Of a DNA stretch of 5,274 nucleotides, positions 1 to 4,948 are shown piece after piece (position 1 is the first letter of the stretch; each line of letters begins with the position of its first letter). The position numbers and the translations under genes are program-made. This DNA comes from Magnetovibrio sp. (GTDB lineage: Bacteria; Pseudomonadota; Alphaproteobacteria; Rhodospirillales; Magnetovibrionaceae): positions 17,530 to 22,803 of the forward strand of contig JAESSB010000029.1 of assembly GCA_016764335.1 (NCBI GenBank), in the 5' to 3' direction. The notes beneath the pieces are model-generated. The model was not told the DNA's origin and made no database searches. It worked only from the letters and a program-made list of their open reading frames with translations.

Positions 1-17
1 TTTTCTTTGTCATAATC

Positions 18-47
18 TTGATCCCATTACTTGTTTAAAAATAGAAT
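18..47 (+). promoter_or_regulatory. Candidate sigma-70 promoter of the 132-residue unknown gene
   Basis: A -35-like TTGATC (18-23) is followed after 18 bp by a -10-like TAGAAT (42-47). This matches four and five of the six consensus bases. Transcription would start near position 54, about 36 nt before the ATG at 90. The region is very AT-rich, so chance matches are likely, but the spacing and position fit the only gene downstream. This is a prediction from pattern alone. Confidence 0.45.
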
Positions 48-59
48 GATATTTCATTC
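44..59. repeat. Operator-like inverted repeat at the promoter of the unknown gene
   Basis: GAATGA (44-49) and TCATTC (54-59) form a perfect 6-bp inverted repeat around a 4-bp centre. It overlaps the candidate -10 box and the predicted transcription start. That is where a repressor dimer would typically bind, possibly the product of the gene itself. The arms are short and AT-rich, so coincidence cannot be excluded. Confidence 0.35.
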
Positions 60-89
60 GCAATCAATATAAAAGCAGGGGAGTGACAA

Positions 90-488
90 ATGGGGACAGA
101 GCCTGAAGACGGCGAAATTCTTCGCTTGAAATTGCATGATGCCCTAGAAAGCATGGACTTAAGTTATGCTAAATTCGCCGATTTTTATTTATGGGAAACA
201 GAAGATACCGACAACGAAACAGAGCTAAAGCAATGGCATACGAAATTTAAAAAGCAAATGTCGCGTCCCTGTGTAACGATCAAACAGTATGCTAGATTTA
301 AAAAGTATTGGCAGATACTCCAATGCCATCCACGTCACCCGAAATTGAGGAAAGTCATCGCGCAGCCGATCTATGACGATACCGATGGCCCCTTCGATGC
401 CTCATTTTACAACGGCATGAAGCGTATTTCAAAATCCATAGATGAGAAGATCAAGAATGATGACGATTTTGACGATTTTAAAGAGTAG
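90..488 (+). CDS. Hypothetical protein, 132 residues, possibly DNA-binding
   Basis: I do not recognise this protein. The ATG at 90 has a good purine-rich ribosome-binding site (AGGGGAG) about 6 nt upstream, so this is likely a real gene. The product is soluble, with no signal peptide or membrane segment. Residues 8-35 look helical and resemble the start of a helix-turn-helix-type domain (LSYAKFADFYLW). A charged middle part follows (about 45-75, with KFKKQMSR and ARFKKYW), and the C-terminal tail is very acidic (DDDFDDF, coded by a tandem GACGATTTT repeat). It is richer in A+T than the genes to its right, which may indicate an accessory gene. It stands alone and converges on dnaA, so the neighbourhood gives no functional clue. 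A small regulator is conceivable because of the inverted repeat at its promoter, but that is inference only. Confidence 0.75.
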   Translation: MGTEPEDGEILRLKLHDALESMDLSYAKFADFYLWETEDTDNETELKQWHTKFKKQMSRPCVTIKQYARFKKYWQILQCHPRHPKLRKVIAQPIYDDTDGPFDASFYNGMKRISKSIDEKIKNDDDFDDFKE

Positions 489-527
489 GGCGCGATAAAA
501 CGTAAGGGACGTGACAGATCGCTTGGG

Positions 528-2012
528 TTAGCCTTCAAGCATGCGGCGCAACAATTCGACATCTTCGGCAAAGCTTGGGTCGTGCTCCCTAAGCTCGTCA
601 ACTTTTTTCACGGCATGCATGACCGTGGTGTGATCGCGGCCCCCGAATTTCCGGCCAATTTCCGGCAATGAGCGAGAGGTCAGTTGCTTGGCTAAGTACA
701 TGGCCACCTGACGCGGACGGGCAACGGACCTGGCCCGACGAGCAGAATGCATATCAGATGTCCGAATATTGAAATGCGCAGCGACTTTTTTCTGAATTTC
801 TTCAATCGTGACCCGGCGGTCATGGGCGCGGATCAGGTCATGCAAAACGTCTTGCACGCTTTCCAAGGTAATGTCGCGCCCAACCAAAGACGAATGGGCG
901 GCGACGCGATTTAACGCACCTTCAAGCTCACGCACGTTGGAGGTTATTTTGTGAGCCAAAAATTCCATAACCTTGCCTGGCACTTCGACGTTCATGCGTT
1001 CAGCTTTGGCTTGCAAGATGCCGAGTCGCAGTTCATAGGTCGTGGCGTGAATATCGGCCACCAAGCCACAATTTAATCGAGATTTAAGGCGTTCTTCGAT
1101 GCCTTCCAAATCGGATGGCGATTTATCTGCCGAAATCACGATCTGCCGCCCTTGGTCGACCAGGGCATTAAAGGTGTGGAAAAATTCTTCTTGGGTAGAA
1201 TTTTTGCCGGAAATAAACTGCACATCGTCAATCATCAAGACGTCAACGTTACGAAACTGGTCTTTAAAATCGACCGTGTTTTGTTCGCGAAGCGCCCGAA
1301 TGAAGCGGTACATGAATTTTTCGGCAGACATGTAAATTACGGTGCGGCTTGGATCTTCTTGGCGAATTTTCCAAGCGATGGCGTTCATCAGGTGCGTTTT
1401 TCCAAGGCCGACACCCCCATATAAAAACAGCGGATTAAACTGGGCATTGGGCTGTTGGGCAACGCGCAACGATGCGGCATGGGCAAATTCATTGGACTTG
1501 CCAACCACAAAGTTTTCAAACGTAAGGCGCGTGTCTAAGGGGCCACTAATATCCAATGCACCATGGGCGGAAATCTGTGGCACGGCCAAATGTGGGGCTG
1601 CAAAATGCGGACGGGTTGGGGAACCTGTCATCGGCTTGAAGGTATTTGCGGGGGCCGCATTTGATAAATTGATATGTTGGGGTTCGCCTTGCAATGACCC
1701 TTGGGCGCTTGCTGTCGTCGGACTTATCGACTTGGGTTGGCCATAATCAGCTTGGACAAAAATTTCGACCTTGCGGATATCAGAGCTAATACCTTCCCAC
1801 AATTCACTGAGCCGATCAACATAGTGGGCAACAACCCAGTCTTTCATAAAGCGGGTGGGGACAGAAATGCGCACGCTGGTCCCCAGGACTTCACGCACCA
1901 TCATTGGCTTTAGCCAACTTTGAAAGGCGGCTTCACCAATTTCTTCACGCAGGCTGGTCAGAACATCATTCCATTGTTCGACAACCTGGGTATCAACGGT
2001 TACTGCAGTCAT
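528..2012 (-). CDS. dnaA: Chromosomal replication initiator protein DnaA
   Basis: DnaA is the AAA+ ATPase that binds DnaA boxes at oriC, melts the origin and loads the replicative helicase. It is also a transcription regulator. The 494-residue product shows all four domains. Domain I is about 1-88 (QSWLKPM at 31-37) and contacts partner proteins. Domain II, about 89-158, is a Pro/Ala/Ser-rich linker. Domain III is the AAA+ core, with Walker A GGVGLGKTH (199-207), Walker B around D262-D263 (MIDDVQF), sensor I ISADKSP, the box VII arginine near R312 and sensor II VRELEGAL (360-367). Domain IV binds DNA, with RSVARPRQ (428-435) and the signature GGRDHTTVMHAVKKV (457-471). The start at 2012 is preferred over an in-frame ATG at 2036, because a strong Shine-Dalgarno sequence lies 8 nt before 2012 and would be inside the longer reading. 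No dnaN follows; the downstream neighbour is a convergent unknown gene 39 bp away. Confidence 0.98.
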   Translation of the reverse strand: MTAVTVDTQVVEQWNDVLTSLREEIGEAAFQSWLKPMMVREVLGTSVRISVPTRFMKDWVVAHYVDRLSELWEGISSDIRKVEIFVQADYGQPKSISPTTASAQGSLQGEPQHINLSNAAPANTFKPMTGSPTRPHFAAPHLAVPQISAHGALDISGPLDTRLTFENFVVGKSNEFAHAASLRVAQQPNAQFNPLFLYGGVGLGKTHLMNAIAWKIRQEDPSRTVIYMSAEKFMYRFIRALREQNTVDFKDQFRNVDVLMIDDVQFISGKNSTQEEFFHTFNALVDQGRQIVISADKSPSDLEGIEERLKSRLNCGLVADIHATTYELRLGILQAKAERMNVEVPGKVMEFLAHKITSNVRELEGALNRVAAHSSLVGRDITLESVQDVLHDLIRAHDRRVTIEEIQKKVAAHFNIRTSDMHSARRARSVARPRQVAMYLAKQLTSRSLPEIGRKFGGRDHTTVMHAVKKVDELREHDPSFAEDVELLRRMLEG

Positions 2013-2020
2013 TCTTACTA

Positions 2021-2027
2021 TCCCCTT
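2021..2027 (-). promoter_or_regulatory. dnaA ribosome-binding site (decides the start)
   Basis: On the minus strand AAGGGGA lies 8 nt before the ATG at 2012-2010. It is a strong Shine-Dalgarno match at near-optimal spacing. An alternative ATG at 2036 would place this site inside the coding sequence and adds residues MCGKGIVR, which do not look like a DnaA N-terminus. The 494-residue form is therefore chosen. Confidence 0.8.
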
Positions 2028-2113
2028 GCCGCACACGAATTTTGCATCGACGGCTTATCATACAAACATAATATCTGTGTATCTTTTAATACGTCGGTTC
2101 GCAGCACTTAAGT

Positions 2114-2142
2114 ATTTTATTCAGGGAGCCGATCTATCCCAA
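2114..2142 (-). promoter_or_regulatory. Candidate dnaA promoter
   Basis: Read on the minus strand, TTGGGA (2142-2137) and TAAAAT (2119-2114) are separated by exactly 17 bp, matching four and five of six consensus bases. Transcription would start near 2107, inside the palindrome ACTTAAGT (2106-2113), giving a leader of about 95 nt. Weaker -35/-10 pairs exist further upstream (for example TTGAAT-17-TAAGAT near 2250-2278), so more than one start is possible. Confidence 0.45.
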
Positions 2143-2218
2143 TTTGACCTTCCTCTTTTAACGGATCATGCTGTGTTAAAATGAGCATAACAAATGGCGG
2201 CTTCATTGGTCTTATCAC

Positions 2219-2238
2219 ACAAGCCCTCCCTGGCTTGT
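2219..2238. repeat. Perfect inverted repeat upstream of dnaA
   Basis: ACAAGCC (2219-2225) and GGCTTGT (2232-2238) are perfect complements around the 6-bp loop CTCCCT. Neither strand has a T-run after the stem, so it does not look like an intrinsic terminator. It may be a protein-binding site or a leader hairpin of a longer dnaA transcript. Confidence 0.5.
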
Positions 2239-2344
2239 TAACGACGCTGATCTTAGTGTGCTGGGCATAAACATTCAACTCTACCAAATGCGTAAAATCC
2301 AAATAATTGACTTGACACCTTCGGTCCCAAAAATTCCATACCCA

Positions 2345-2353
2345 TGATTCACA
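2345..2353 (+). promoter_or_regulatory. DnaA-box-like site 1
   Basis: TGATTCACA matches the TTATNCACA consensus at 8 of 9 positions. It also resembles the TGATCCACA-type G-box described at the Caulobacter origin. It overlaps the GANTC site GATTC (2346-2350), so methylation by a CcrM-type enzyme, if the organism has one, could influence binding. It faces the second box 14 bp away. Confidence 0.5.
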
Positions 2354-2367
2354 GGGGGCCTATAAAC

Positions 2368-2376
2368 TGTGGAAAA
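2368..2376 (-). promoter_or_regulatory. DnaA-box-like site 2
   Basis: On the minus strand TTTTCCACA matches TTATNCACA at 8 of 9 positions, and is the best box in the gap. A related weaker 9-mer, TTACCCGCA (2386-2378, 7 of 9), follows exactly 10 bp away within a tandem AAACTGYGG repeat (2364-2372 and 2374-2382). That places the two sites one helical turn apart on the same face of the DNA. Confidence 0.55.
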
Positions 2377-2477
2377 CTGCGGGTAAAGCCTACAATTAGG
2401 GGGTTGTTATTTTCAAAACACACCCTGTGGCTGTGAGGTAAATTTGACGCAAAATAGGCAAAATTTAGACGCACGAA

Positions 2478-2508
2478 AGGCCGCGCTTGCACAATACAAG
2501 TGCGGCCT
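2478..2508 (-). terminator. Probable intrinsic terminator of rpsT
   Basis: The arms AGGCCGCGCTTG (2478-2489) and CAAGTGCGGCCT (2497-2508) form a 12-bp GC-rich stem with one mismatch and a 7-nt loop. It lies 27 bp after the rpsT stop codon. Read on the minus strand the stem is followed by TTCGTG, so the U-tract is short. On the plus strand it is followed by AAAATC and no gene ends there. Termination of rpsT is the best explanation, although the weak U-tract lowers certainty. Confidence 0.65.
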
Positions 2509-2535
2509 AAAATCGTACAGACGCAAAACCTAATG

Positions 2536-2802
2536 TTAAGCGGCAAGACCCTTAACGGATGCGCTCAAGCGAGACAGCTTGCGCGACATTGTGTTCTTGA
2601 GGAACACACCTTTTTGAGCACCGCGCATCATTTGTGGTTCAGCAAGTTTCAAAGCACCTTCAGCAGCGGTTTTATCGCCGGCGATGATTGCGTTTTCAAC
2701 TTTTTTGATGAACGTCCGAATGCTGTTACGACGTGCGCCGTTTATGTCTTTGCGACGCGCCGTTTGGCGAATGCGTTTTTTAGCAGATGTATGGTTAGCC
2801 AT
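2536..2802 (-). CDS. rpsT: 30S ribosomal protein S20
   Basis: S20 is a primary 16S rRNA-binding protein of the small ribosomal subunit that helps early 30S assembly. The 88-residue product has the family's usual length and composition. It has the N-terminal [13 protein letters not shown] segment, a strongly basic first helix ([21 protein letters not shown]), an Ala/Gly-Asp turn near residues 40-46 (AGDKTAAE), and the second half with [16 protein letters not shown] before a short alanine end. The ATG at 2802 is preceded by AAGGA about 8 nt upstream on the minus strand. It has its own near-consensus promoter (2849-2877) and a likely terminator after the stop, so it is probably transcribed as a single gene upstream of dnaA. 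In other bacteria S20 represses its own translation; the leader here shows no specific element I can identify. Confidence 0.98.
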   Translation of the reverse strand: MANHTSAKKRIRQTARRKDINGARRNSIRTFIKKVENAIIAGDKTAAEGALKLAEPQMMRGAQKGVFLKNTMSRKLSRLSASVKGLAA

Positions 2803-2848
2803 TTTAATAAATCCTTGCGTAGAACTTCATGTCCCAACGGAAGGCCGG

Positions 2849-2877
2849 ATTATAGAAGGATTGGCTAATGTCGTCAA
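2849..2877 (-). promoter_or_regulatory. Strong sigma-70 promoter of rpsT
   Basis: On the minus strand TTGACG (2877-2872) is followed after exactly 17 bp by a perfect TATAAT (2854-2849). This is the best promoter in the window and fits a highly expressed ribosomal protein. The start would be near 2842, giving an rpsT leader of about 40 nt. The first two bases of the -35 box lie within the right arm, as read on the minus strand, of the hairpin at 2876-2892 that ends the upstream gene. Confidence 0.85.
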
Positions 2878-2892
2878 GCCTTATCAAGGCTT
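2876..2892 (-). terminator. Hairpin at the end of the small exported-protein gene
   Basis: AAGCCTT (2876-2882) and AAGGCTT (2886-2892) form a perfect 7-bp stem with a 3-nt loop. The stop codon of the upstream gene (2886-2884) falls at the loop edge. On the minus strand no T-run follows. On the plus strand ATTTTT follows, but no plus-strand gene ends here. It may slow or end transcription from mutM, or block antisense transcription entering from rpsT, but its role is uncertain. Confidence 0.35.
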
Positions 2893-3273
2893 ATTTTTCT
2901 GAAATACAGGGGCTAAGGCGAATCTCACGCTCAAATTTGGGGCGGCGCCTTCAAACACCAATTCTAAGGTTTCATCTTCGCGGGTAAAGCGACCACGACC
3001 GACTCGAGTCCATCCCAATTGCGGCAAAGTGCTTTCATAAAACACCAACACGGTTGCTTTGGAAATTGTGCCTGTGGTCGTGACCTCGGCAATACGCCCT
3101 TGGGCCGTAGAAAATTGCACACCTTCACCGACCTCATTCAAGCCCGTCATTAATGGGAGGTCTTCAATGACGCTGATGAAGCGTGGAGCCTCTGCACCAA
3201 GCGCCGCCAATGTTGGGAGTGTCAAGACAAGCGGCACGACGACAAGTGCAGCCTGAAAATTTTTTAAAAGCAT
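2884..3273 (-). CDS. Predicted exported protein of unknown function, 129 residues
   Basis: The N-terminus looks like a signal peptide: K4, a hydrophobic run over about residues 8-27, and a likely cleavage after A27 (L-G-A) or A29 (A-E-A). No lipobox cysteine is present. The mature part of about 100 residues should be periplasmic. It shows a segment with IEDLPLMTGLNE (about 36-47), then QGRIAEV with a following TGT turn, and then FYESTLPQLGWTRVGRGRFTRE (about 78-99, quoted here only by its start FYESTLPQLGW), with the rest strand-rich. Alternating patterns suggest a small alpha/beta domain. I recall similar unnamed proteins next to mutM in related alphaproteobacteria but cannot name the family. 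The gene starts 13 bp after the mutM stop, and its only Shine-Dalgarno-like bases (TAGGG) overlap that stop codon, which suggests translational coupling to mutM. Confidence 0.8.
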   Translation of the reverse strand: MLLKNFQAALVVVPLVLTLPTLAALGAEAPRFISVIEDLPLMTGLNEVGEGVQFSTAQGRIAEVTTTGTISKATVLVFYESTLPQLGWTRVGRGRFTREDETLELVFEGAAPNLSVRFALAPVFQKNKP

Positions 3274-3286
3274 TTTGGTTTAGACC

Positions 3287-4132
3287 CTATCGCTGTTTCC
3301 TGGGGCAATAATAGGTGGAACGCCCCCCTTGTTCCAAGTGCCTTATGCCTTTTGTTAAAGAAATATCGCAATCGCAATCTGGGCAAGCTTGCCCGGTTCG
3401 CCCGTAAACCGCAAAACTGAACTGAAAATAGCCCAACCCGCCATCAGTGGTGCGGTGGTCTTTTAAGGTTGAGCCCCCGGCTTCAATCGCCGCTCCCAGC
3501 ACACTTTGAATAGCATTCACCAATTTTTCGGCACGCCCACCCTGTACCGTTGCCGCGCTGCGCTTGGGTGAAATACCCGCTCGGTACAGACTTTCCGAAG
3601 CATATATATTGCCCACCCCGGCCACCACTTTGCCATCCATGATCACCTGTTTGATTGGACCTCGGCGGGCTTTTAGGCGGTGTGCCAATATAGGCCCTGA
3701 AAATGTATTGCCCAAGGGTTCCGGCCCGATGTCTTTGAGCAATCGGTGATCGGCAAGGTGTTTTGGCTTCGTTAAATCCATCAAGCCAAAACGGCGAGGA
3801 TCAGTAAAGACGATGGTCGCCCCTGAACTTAAATCGAATTGAACGTGGTCATGTTTGCCAATAGGTTCGACCTGTTCATCGATTTTGTATATGCGAACCT
3901 GACCCGACATACCCAAATGCCAGATTAAAACCTCATCCAAAGTTTCAATCAGCAAATATTTTGCGCGCCGATTGACATGCAAAATTTGCTGGCCTGTCAG
4001 GCGTTCAACAAAGCAATCTGGGAAGGGAATCCGCAGGTTTTTGCGCCGCAAAATCACGCGTTCAAAGGTCTGTCCCTCCATCACGGGGGCCAGTCCACGG
4101 CGAATAGTTTCGACTTCAGGCAATTCAGGCAT
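3287..4132 (-). CDS. mutM: Formamidopyrimidine-DNA glycosylase (MutM/Fpg)
   Basis: MutM is a base-excision repair enzyme that removes 8-oxoguanine and formamidopyrimidines and then cuts the DNA strand by beta/delta elimination. The 281-residue product has the full family layout. MPELPEVETI carries the catalytic Pro2 and Glu3, with Glu6 also conserved. Lys58 is in RRAKYLL. The DPRRFG loop (111-116) holds the intercalating Arg/Phe. The helix-two-turn-helix GVGNIYASE spans 172-180 with N175, and R271 is in QGGRSTYYC. The C-terminal zinc finger is unusual: C250, C253 and C276 are present, but the fourth ligand is K279 (CPRKQR instead of CPRCQR). The codon there is AAA, far from a cysteine codon, so a single sequencing error is unlikely. 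Cys255 or His265 might stand in. The gene diverges from ubiE and is followed by a coupled small exported-protein gene. Confidence 0.97.
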   Translation of the reverse strand: MPELPEVETIRRGLAPVMEGQTFERVILRRKNLRIPFPDCFVERLTGQQILHVNRRAKYLLIETLDEVLIWHLGMSGQVRIYKIDEQVEPIGKHDHVQFDLSSGATIVFTDPRRFGLMDLTKPKHLADHRLLKDIGPEPLGNTFSGPILAHRLKARRGPIKQVIMDGKVVAGVGNIYASESLYRAGISPKRSAATVQGGRAEKLVNAIQSVLGAAIEAGGSTLKDHRTTDGGLGYFQFSFAVYGRTGQACPDCDCDISLTKGIRHLEQGGRSTYYCPRKQR

Positions 4133-4166
4133 GGAAACACACTACACCTTACGCTATGTTTCGAAA

Positions 4167-4943
4167 ATGACTTTAGAACAAAAAACCGATGACACAGCCA
4201 AATCTACCGAGCCCACCACGCATTTCGGCTTTCAAACCGTGCGCGAAGACGACAAAGTCGATATGGTTCGTGGCGTTTTCGATTCCGTCGCGCCAAAGTA
4301 CGACCTGATGAATGACCTGATGAGCATGGGTATTCACCGGGCCTGGAAAAATCGCCTCATGACCAAGCTGCGGCCCCACGCCGGGCAAAAGCTTCTGGAC
4401 GTTGGCGGCGGCACCGGTGACATTGCCTTTAAGTACTTGGAGCGCGGTGGCAAAGACGTTACGGTTTTTGATATCAATGACGAAATGTTAGCGGTTGGCC
4501 GTGATCGCGCCATCGACAAGGGCATTCTGTCGGGCGTTCAGTGGATGCAAGGTAATGCCGAAGAGCTGCCGTTTGAAGATATGACCTTTGATGCTTATAC
4601 CATCGCCTTTTGTATTCGCAATGTGACGCGAATCGACAAGGCGTTAAGGGAAGCCCGGCGCGTGCTTAAACCCGGTGGTCACTTTATCTGTTTGGAATTT
4701 TCCAAAGTGGTGCAGCCGGGCTTAGCACAAATATACGATTTTTATTCCTTTTCCGTTTTACCCAAATTGGGCGAAATGATCGCATCTGATCGCGAATCTT
4801 ATCAATACTTAGCCGAATCCATCCGAAAATTCCCCGACCAAAACGCCTTTAAGGCCAAGATCGAAACGGCCGGATTTGGTCAGGCGACTTATGAAAATCT
4901 CACCGGTGGTATTGCCTCTATTCACAGTGCGTGGCGGACTTAA
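4167..4943 (+). CDS. ubiE: Ubiquinone/menaquinone C-methyltransferase UbiE
   Basis: UbiE is the SAM-dependent enzyme that C-methylates the quinone ring intermediate in ubiquinone biosynthesis (and demethylmenaquinone where that is made). The 258-residue product has the family length. It shows the UbiE signature 1 [17 protein letters not shown] (45-61), the SAM-binding motif [13 protein letters not shown] (76-88), the acidic FDINDEML (101-108), and signature 2 [15 protein letters not shown] (165-179). The C-terminal part with [15 protein letters not shown] is also typical. The start is set at 4167 because the residues before THFGFQTV then have a normal length. An in-frame ATG at 4131 would add 12 atypical residues (METHYTLRYVSK) and overlap the mutM start in a shared CATG. 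Neither start has a clear Shine-Dalgarno sequence. ubiB follows after 5 bp, so the two are probably co-transcribed. Confidence 0.97.
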   Translation: MTLEQKTDDTAKSTEPTTHFGFQTVREDDKVDMVRGVFDSVAPKYDLMNDLMSMGIHRAWKNRLMTKLRPHAGQKLLDVGGGTGDIAFKYLERGGKDVTVFDINDEMLAVGRDRAIDKGILSGVQWMQGNAEELPFEDMTFDAYTIAFCIRNVTRIDKALREARRVLKPGGHFICLEFSKVVQPGLAQIYDFYSFSVLPKLGEMIASDRESYQYLAESIRKFPDQNAFKAKIETAGFGQATYENLTGGIASIHSAWRT

Positions 4944-4948
4944 AGGCC

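Larger units (their letters stand above)
2013..2535. other. Non-coding dnaA-rpsT intergenic region, candidate origin or dnaA control region
   Basis: This 523-bp gap carries no convincing gene. The short open frames in it either use a TTG start without a Shine-Dalgarno sequence or overlap the rpsT terminator. It contains the dnaA ribosome-binding site and candidate promoter, a perfect 7-bp inverted repeat (2219-2238), DnaA-box-like 9-mers (2345-2386), one GANTC site (2346-2350), which is the CcrM methylation target in many alphaproteobacteria, short repeats with GACGCA (2446, 2468, 2520) and the likely rpsT terminator (2478-2508). Such content next to dnaA fits dnaA autoregulation, and possibly a replication origin. 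An origin usually has more strong DnaA boxes and a clear AT-rich unwinding element, so this remains unproven. Confidence 0.4.

Noticed and set aside
1099..1746. Several plus-strand open frames opposite dnaA
   Set aside because: They are antisense frames of a clear dnaA gene, with no sensible domains and no ribosome-binding sites that I could see.
2013..2036. Longer DnaA starting at the ATG at 2036
   Set aside because: The strong Shine-Dalgarno sequence AAGGGGA lies between 2036 and 2012 and serves the inner ATG; the eight added residues are not typical of DnaA.
2117..2302. Minus-strand open frame of 61 codons in the dnaA-rpsT gap
   Set aside because: It would start with TTG, has no Shine-Dalgarno sequence at proper distance, has no recognisable protein features, and covers the candidate dnaA promoter.
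2312..2340. Perfect -35 box TTGACA on the plus strand
   Set aside because: No acceptable -10 box lies 16-18 bp downstream and no plus-strand gene follows, so a promoter is not supported.
2013..2535. tRNA, CRISPR array or insertion sequence in the largest gap
   Set aside because: I saw no cloverleaf-like arms with a TTC-type loop, no regularly spaced long repeats and no transposase or terminal repeats.
2349..2546. Minus-strand open frame overlapping the end of rpsT
   Set aside because: It runs through the rpsT terminator hairpin and the DnaA-box cluster and has no family features, so it is a chance frame.
2500..2868. Plus-strand open frame of 122 codons across rpsT
   Set aside because: It is antisense to the conserved S20 gene, is rich in Arg/Cys/Phe typical of shadow translation, and crosses the rpsT promoter.
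3972..4166. Upstream extension of the ubiE frame to 323 residues
   Set aside because: The first 53 residues are antisense to mutM and do not resemble any UbiE N-terminus; the family length is reached from 4167.
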